Positions 60,091 through 64,000 of a stretch of DNA of 64,000 nucleotides are shown piece by piece. The first letter of the stretch is position 1. The number at the start of each line of letters is the position of its first letter. The DNA comes from Lenzites betulinus (lineage: Eukaryota; Basidiomycota; Agaricomycetes; Polyporales; Polyporaceae), in contig JABYQU010000012.1 of NCBI GenBank assembly GCA_022264855.1, positions 310,001 through 374,000 of the forward strand, in the 5' to 3' direction. The notes beneath the pieces are model-generated. The model did not search any database. It had not been told where the DNA came from and was given only the letters and a program-made list of their open reading frames with translations. A program made the position numbers and the translations under genes.

Positions 60091-60211
60091 GCCGATCGCA
60101 ATATTCTAGTATAGATGTCCCGTTGGAGTCAGTTCGAAGTCGAGAGCATGGTGCAATCCTACACAGGATAGCTGACGTGATGTTGGGAAACGTATTGCTT
60201 CTCTTCACATC
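60091..60211. other. Spacer between RidA start and tRNA-Asp
   Basis: A 121-nt region shared by the divergent RidA gene and tRNA gene. No separate feature was recognised. Confidence 0.5.
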
Positions 60212-60294
60212 TCTCTGTTAGTATATCGGTTAGTACACGCGCTTGTCACTGTATGCGTCCGCGCGAAAGCGGGGTTCGACTCCCCGACAGAGAG
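60212..60294 (+). tRNA. tRNA-Asp (GTC) with an 11-nt intron
   Basis: A full cloverleaf can be drawn. Acceptor TCTCTGT pairs with ACAGAGA, followed by discriminator G. The D arm is GTA/TAC with AGTATATCGGTTAGTAC (A box). The anticodon stem is CGCGC/GCGCG around the loop TTGTCA, with anticodon GTC at 60245-60247. The T arm is CGGGG-TTCGACT-CCCCG (B box). Between A37 and C38 lies an 11-nt intron (60249-60259) at the canonical position. A T run (tcctttt) directly after the gene is a RNA polymerase III terminator. Confidence 0.93.
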
Positions 60295-60384
60295 TCCTTT
60301 TGCTGCCCAAATGTTTGTTTTTGGTCTTACACGAGCTAGCGAGTATGGTAACAATATTCCACGCGCACGTCCAAACTAGGGAAG

Positions 60385-60571
60385 TGCCGCCTAGGCGTCG
60401 GCGTAGACCTTGCGTGTATTCGGAGCCGTACGGCCGGACACGCTCTGCTCTGCCTGGACCTCCGGAGCTGAGCGCTGAGGCCTGAGGCCTGAGGCCTGAG
60501 GGACCGGCCGCGGCGCGCAGGAAAAGCTGCTTCAATATTGGGGTCCGGGTGACCTTGCACGCAAGGTAACA
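60385..60571 (+). repeat. Short dispersed repeat, copy 2 (next to tRNA-Asp)
   Basis: Homologue of 49916-50085 with the same TG...CA ends, located 90 nt downstream of the tRNA gene. It contains a ctgaggc heptamer repeated about four times (60472-60500) that is absent from copy 1. tRNA neighbourhoods are preferred targets of some retroelements, but no flanking duplication is visible. Confidence 0.8.
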
Positions 60572-60643
60572 GCTGCTTAGCCAAACTAGTGATGTCTACC
60601 AAACCACAGACGCCGCATCTATTTCCATACAACCAATATGTCG

Positions 60644-62392
60644 CTATACACCGATCCCGTCAGCCCATTCGAGGACCTCGATACGATCCCCGATTCGCAC
60701 GACGCCCTCGCCCCCGACGATGGCATTGCAGCCGAAGCACGGCTTGCTCATTCGCTCGGGGTCCTTGTTCGCGCGGAACTTGAGCAGCACCTTGTACGGC
60801 ACCGCTGCATCGCGCGTGCCCGTCGTCGTATCTACGTTTGGGAGCTGATGAAACATCGTGAGCAGAGGGCGAAAGGTGCCATGGCGCGGTACGTACGAGG
60901 CAACGCGCGCATTTTGACACTAGTGCAAAAGTGCGACATTCTTCGGGGGTGTTGGTGGGACTGACGCTCGGAGCGTCGGCGGCAGGGTGGATACGGATCC
61001 GTCGCCACATGTCTTCCGCGAACGGCACCCCCGAACCCTTGAACACGATATTTGGCCGAAACCTAGAGAGGTGATGAGTCCACCCGCCACGGTGCACACT
61101 TCCACTGCACACGCACCGTTCGATCTCGACCCCGCCCTCCCTCCACCGCTCGCGGTCGATCCCCCCAATCTGCGCGCTCTTATCCTGCGCAAACGCGCTC
61201 ACTACGCGCCGCACCTCGCCCAGACTCTCCTCGCCCACGACGAGGAACGGGTAGCCGTCCTGGAACATCGCGGTCTCGTGCAGCTCGGGGAACGCGAGCG
61301 TCGGCGGACACGGGCGCGCCGCGGGGCCCTTCATCACGAGGTGCACCGCGCGCCCGAAGTAGTCGGAGAGCACCTCCGAGGGCGTGCTGTCGGCGCTGTC
61401 CAGCGCGCGGGGGACGACGAAGCCCTGGATGAGGTATTTGCCGAACATCCGGCAGTCGTCCAGCCTGGGTGGGGGCATTAGCCGCGGGTGCGCTGTAAGC
61501 TGGGCGACTGTTACGTACACGGGCCAGTCCTCGAGCATGTCTGGGGTTGGGTAGAGGGGGATGGAGAAGGTCTCGCAGCCAGAGTCTTCAGGGAACGAGA
61601 TGACTAGTCTGCCGCCATAGGGGGACGCGGGGTCGACTTCAACTCTAGGTGTAATGAGGACCATCTGGGATACGATTTGAGCTTCGCCATGAGGTTATAT
61701 CGCTGTTCCCTACCTTGGACACTTCCCGAGCTGTGATTATTGCACGGGAATCTGCATCTATGATGCACCATTTCCTGTCGTTCTACATAGCAAAGATTAG
61801 GTCGGCAATATGATATAGATCACCCTCGTCTGCGTAGGGGAGACAAGGTCGGCATATGTGAGGGAACGCAACGATAGGTAGGATGACTCCTCATGCAGCG
61901 GTACACATCCTATGCCCTCAAGCCTTTCGGGCAGCCTGACGAGCACAAAGGCATCGTAGAGGATATAGCACGAACCTCGAGACCCTCCGGGGTGTATCGC
62001 GCCTCCTGCAAAGACGTTCCGCGACAGCTCTGCACGCAGACAAGTTCAGCCACAGGCGCGTGCCCCTGAGCAGCTCGACATACCTTGATAGGGTGCACCA
62101 GAATCTTCGAGACCCGGACGTCGCCCACGTCAAAGGGCACGGTCAGCTCGTGCTCCAACGCGTACGCGTTGGCGTATCCGCCCTTGGAGAAGTCATCCTT
62201 GAGCAGCTCCGGAGGGCATGCCGGCGCGGCGCGGGTGCGAGCGGCGGACTTGCGGGAGAGGGTCCAAAGGAGGCCTGCGAGGGAGAGGACCAGCACGGAC
62301 GCGGTGCTGGTCCAGGTGAGAGAGGCTGGGTGTGCAGGGGAGCGGGCAAGCCAGTGTTCTAGCACCTCGACCAAGGAAAAGGAAGCTGCCAT
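60644..62392 (-). CDS. MOSC-domain protein, mARC-like
   Basis: Exons from the 3' end: 60644-60844, 60897-61062, 61117-61464, 61519-61664, 61714-61782, 61976-62029, 62084-62392 (430 residues). An N-terminal membrane anchor (about residues 28-45, SVLVLSLAGLLWTL) precedes the MOSC N-terminal barrel (VRVSKILVHPIKSCRGTSLQ, NDRKWCIIDADSRAIITARE). The MOSC domain follows: YPFLVVGEESLGEVRRVVSA, ERFRPNIVFKGSGVPFAED, LVSKCARCLLPNVD and MSKPCFGCNA. In the amidoxime-reducing component family this domain binds molybdenum cofactor through a conserved Cys, probably one of those in KPCFGC. Family members reduce N-hydroxylated compounds, together with cytochrome b5 and its reductase, at the outer mitochondrial membrane. 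The long intron (61783-61975, 193 nt) and the 54-nt intron 61465-61518 are inferred from motif continuity. Confidence 0.88.
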
Positions 62393-62809
62393 CGCCCGTT
62401 CGACTCTAGGCGTCTTCGCCTCGACATCCCATCAACCACCGGCCGATGCCGAAATTAAGCAGGCTGACGTCACTCCAGCTGCAAACATCCTCTCTCATCC
62501 GTTTGTTTGTATCATGTTACAACATCTAACATGGAGATATATGTTTTAAACATACTCAACTATGTGTATATTGTGCCCGACCACGCAGCGCGCAGTACGG
62601 AGCGGCGTATGTCATTGTGACGCATACACTCCCTCCAGCTCTATCTTGCAAGCCACCATGTTCCAAGAATAAAAATATGCCGTATCATAATCCACCGCAT
62701 ATCCATGTGGTCGGGGCTATTTGACAGACTGCAGCATGAGTGGAACAGAGAAACATTCTGCTCACATCCAACACCCCTCCTACACACCACACAAACCTTC
62801 ACGCCCACC
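62393..62809. other. Divergent promoter region
   Basis: A 417-nt spacer between the MOSC gene start (-) and the ICL/PEP mutase-like gene start (+). The leader before 62810 is C/A-rich (cacaccacac), common in basidiomycete promoters. No other feature was seen. Confidence 0.5.
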
Positions 62810-64000
62810 ATGAGTGTCCCAGTGTCGTACAAGACCAACCAGCCCAAGAAGCTACGCCAGCTCATGAAAGAAAGTCAGTACCCTCTCCAAGCTAGTACCC
62901 CGTGGGGCTGGCTACAGCTCACCTCTTCCTCCACGCAGAAGACTGTGTGATCTGCCCCGGAGTCTTCGACGGCATCTCCGCGCACATCGCCAACGCCGCC
63001 GGGTTCGACGCGCTCTACCTCGCCGGCAGCGGCGCGTCCGGCTCCGTGCTCGGCGAGCCCGACCTCTCCGTGATCACCAGCGTCGAGCTCGCCGACACCG
63101 CGCGCATGATCGTCAACGTCTGCGACGCGCCCGTCGTCGCCGACGCCGACACGGGCTTCGGCGGCCCGCTCAACGTCGCGCGCACCGTTGCCTTGTACGA
63201 GGCGGCGGGCGTCGCGGGGTGCCATATTGAGGACCAGACGTTCCCGAAGCGGTGTGGGCAGCTCGCGGGGAAGGACGTGGTAGACCTTGAGACGTACCTC
63301 GAGCGCATCGTCGCTGCGGTGAAGGCGCGCCAGAACCCGGAATTCCTTATAATTGCGCGCACGGACGCGCGCAATGCGACGACGTTTGGAGGGGAGAAGG
63401 CGGGCGAAGAAGCGTTCGAGGAGGGCGTGAAGAGGTGTGTTTGCACTGCGCGTACTGCGTATCGGAGCTCATGTGTTGCAGACTGAAGGCGGCACTCGAT
63501 GCGGGTGCGGACGTTGCCTTCATGGAGAGCCCGCGCACGAAGGACGAGGCAGCGCGGCTCGTGAAGGCTCTTGCGCCGCACCCGTGTATGATCAACGTGC
63601 TCCCCAACGGACTCACAGGAAATTATACCATCGATGATTGCAAACGTCTCGGATTCAAGCTTGCGATCTATCCGTGTACTGGCTTCAGTGCGTGTCTTTA
63701 TCTCAGCTTGACATGTGTGTTTAAGAGGCTGACGAGTAGGCTCCGCACCAGTTCCTGCTGCAATTGCGATGGAGAAGTCGTACACTGCACTACGCGACCA
63801 GGGTTCCGACCTTGATCATTGTGGTGGCTGGCAGATCAAGGACTTCTTCGAGGTGAGTTCACTCCGTCCGTGCTGACATTACCACGAAGAACTCACGGAA
63901 AGCATCGCAGAGGGTCGGCTTGAGGGCTTCGTGGAACTTCGACCGCGAAGTCGCAGAGAGGACGAGGTCAGATGTCAACCCGAAGAAGTACGAAGAGATG
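62810..64000 (+). CDS. Isocitrate lyase/PEP mutase superfamily enzyme, 3' truncated
   Basis: Exons: 62810-62873, 62939-63434, 63482-63687, 63740-63852, 63911->64000; the window ends inside the gene (about 323 residues seen). The TIM-barrel signature is complete: CVICPGVFDGISAHIANAAG, PVVADADTGFGGP (Mg-binding Asp cluster), GCHIEDQTFPKRCGQLAGK (flexible catalytic loop with the Cys nucleophile/acid), FLIIARTDARNA, then FMESPRTKDEA and CMINVLPNG. Superfamily members cleave or rearrange C-C and P-C bonds of 2-hydroxy-dicarboxylates: methylisocitrate lyase, oxaloacetate hydrolase and carboxyPEP mutase. The loop KRCGQ differs from KKCGH of isocitrate lyase and is closer to the PrpB-like/mutase-like branch. 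The exact substrate cannot be told without the C-terminus and a phylogeny. Confidence 0.92.

Noticed and set aside
1..64000. CRISPR arrays, bacterial operons or phage genes
   Set aside because: There are no spaced short repeats. Introns throughout and the gene families present show a eukaryotic fungal genome.

Overview
The window is nuclear DNA from a filamentous basidiomycete, most likely an agaricomycete. Nearly every gene is split by 45-75 nt GT-AG introns. The gene set also points there: a class IV-type chitin synthase, a DUF6535 membrane protein, a PX-domain AGC kinase, THO/Hpr1 and Exo84. I rebuilt 18 protein-coding models by hand-splicing. In all 16 complete models the exon lengths sum to a multiple of three, and in all 18 splicing restores family motifs across junctions.

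Layout. 1-11.7 kb, + strand: a 5'-truncated CRAL-TRIO (Sec14-like) gene, a DUF3140 protein, an O-fucosyltransferase-like type II membrane protein, the snoRNP protein Nop10 and a 1,440-residue chitin synthase. 12.2-23.2 kb, - strand: a secreted GH2 beta-mannosidase with 12 exons, cytosolic thioredoxin and a 1,254-residue disordered protein. 23-25.9 kb is gene-free with tandem repeats. 25.9-41.3 kb, - strand: DUF6535 protein, PX-AGC kinase and a 21-exon full-length ABCA-type ABC transporter. 41.3-52.7 kb is a repeat-rich accessory block. It surrounds a THO complex subunit 1 gene (+) and a small secreted protein (-), and holds a truncated pseudogene, three copies of modular dispersed repeats and a 1.4-kb TIR element. 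52.8-64 kb: a multi-TM protein (-), a small acidic protein (-), Exo84 (+), a 162-bp hAT-type MITE with a perfect 8-bp target duplication, a RidA/Mmf1 protein (-), an intron-containing tRNA-Asp (+), a MOSC/mARC-like protein (-) and a 3'-truncated isocitrate lyase/PEP mutase superfamily gene (+).

The genes do not form one pathway. Most are housekeeping genes for cell wall and glycans, snoRNP, mRNP export, exocytosis, redox and lipid transfer. I found no convincing new multi-gene system. The observations most worth checking are the ~97% identical inverted repeat copies carrying a TATA-like box and open frames in both copies, the TIR element, the MITE, a GC-AG intron, and micro-exons that carry catalytic residues.
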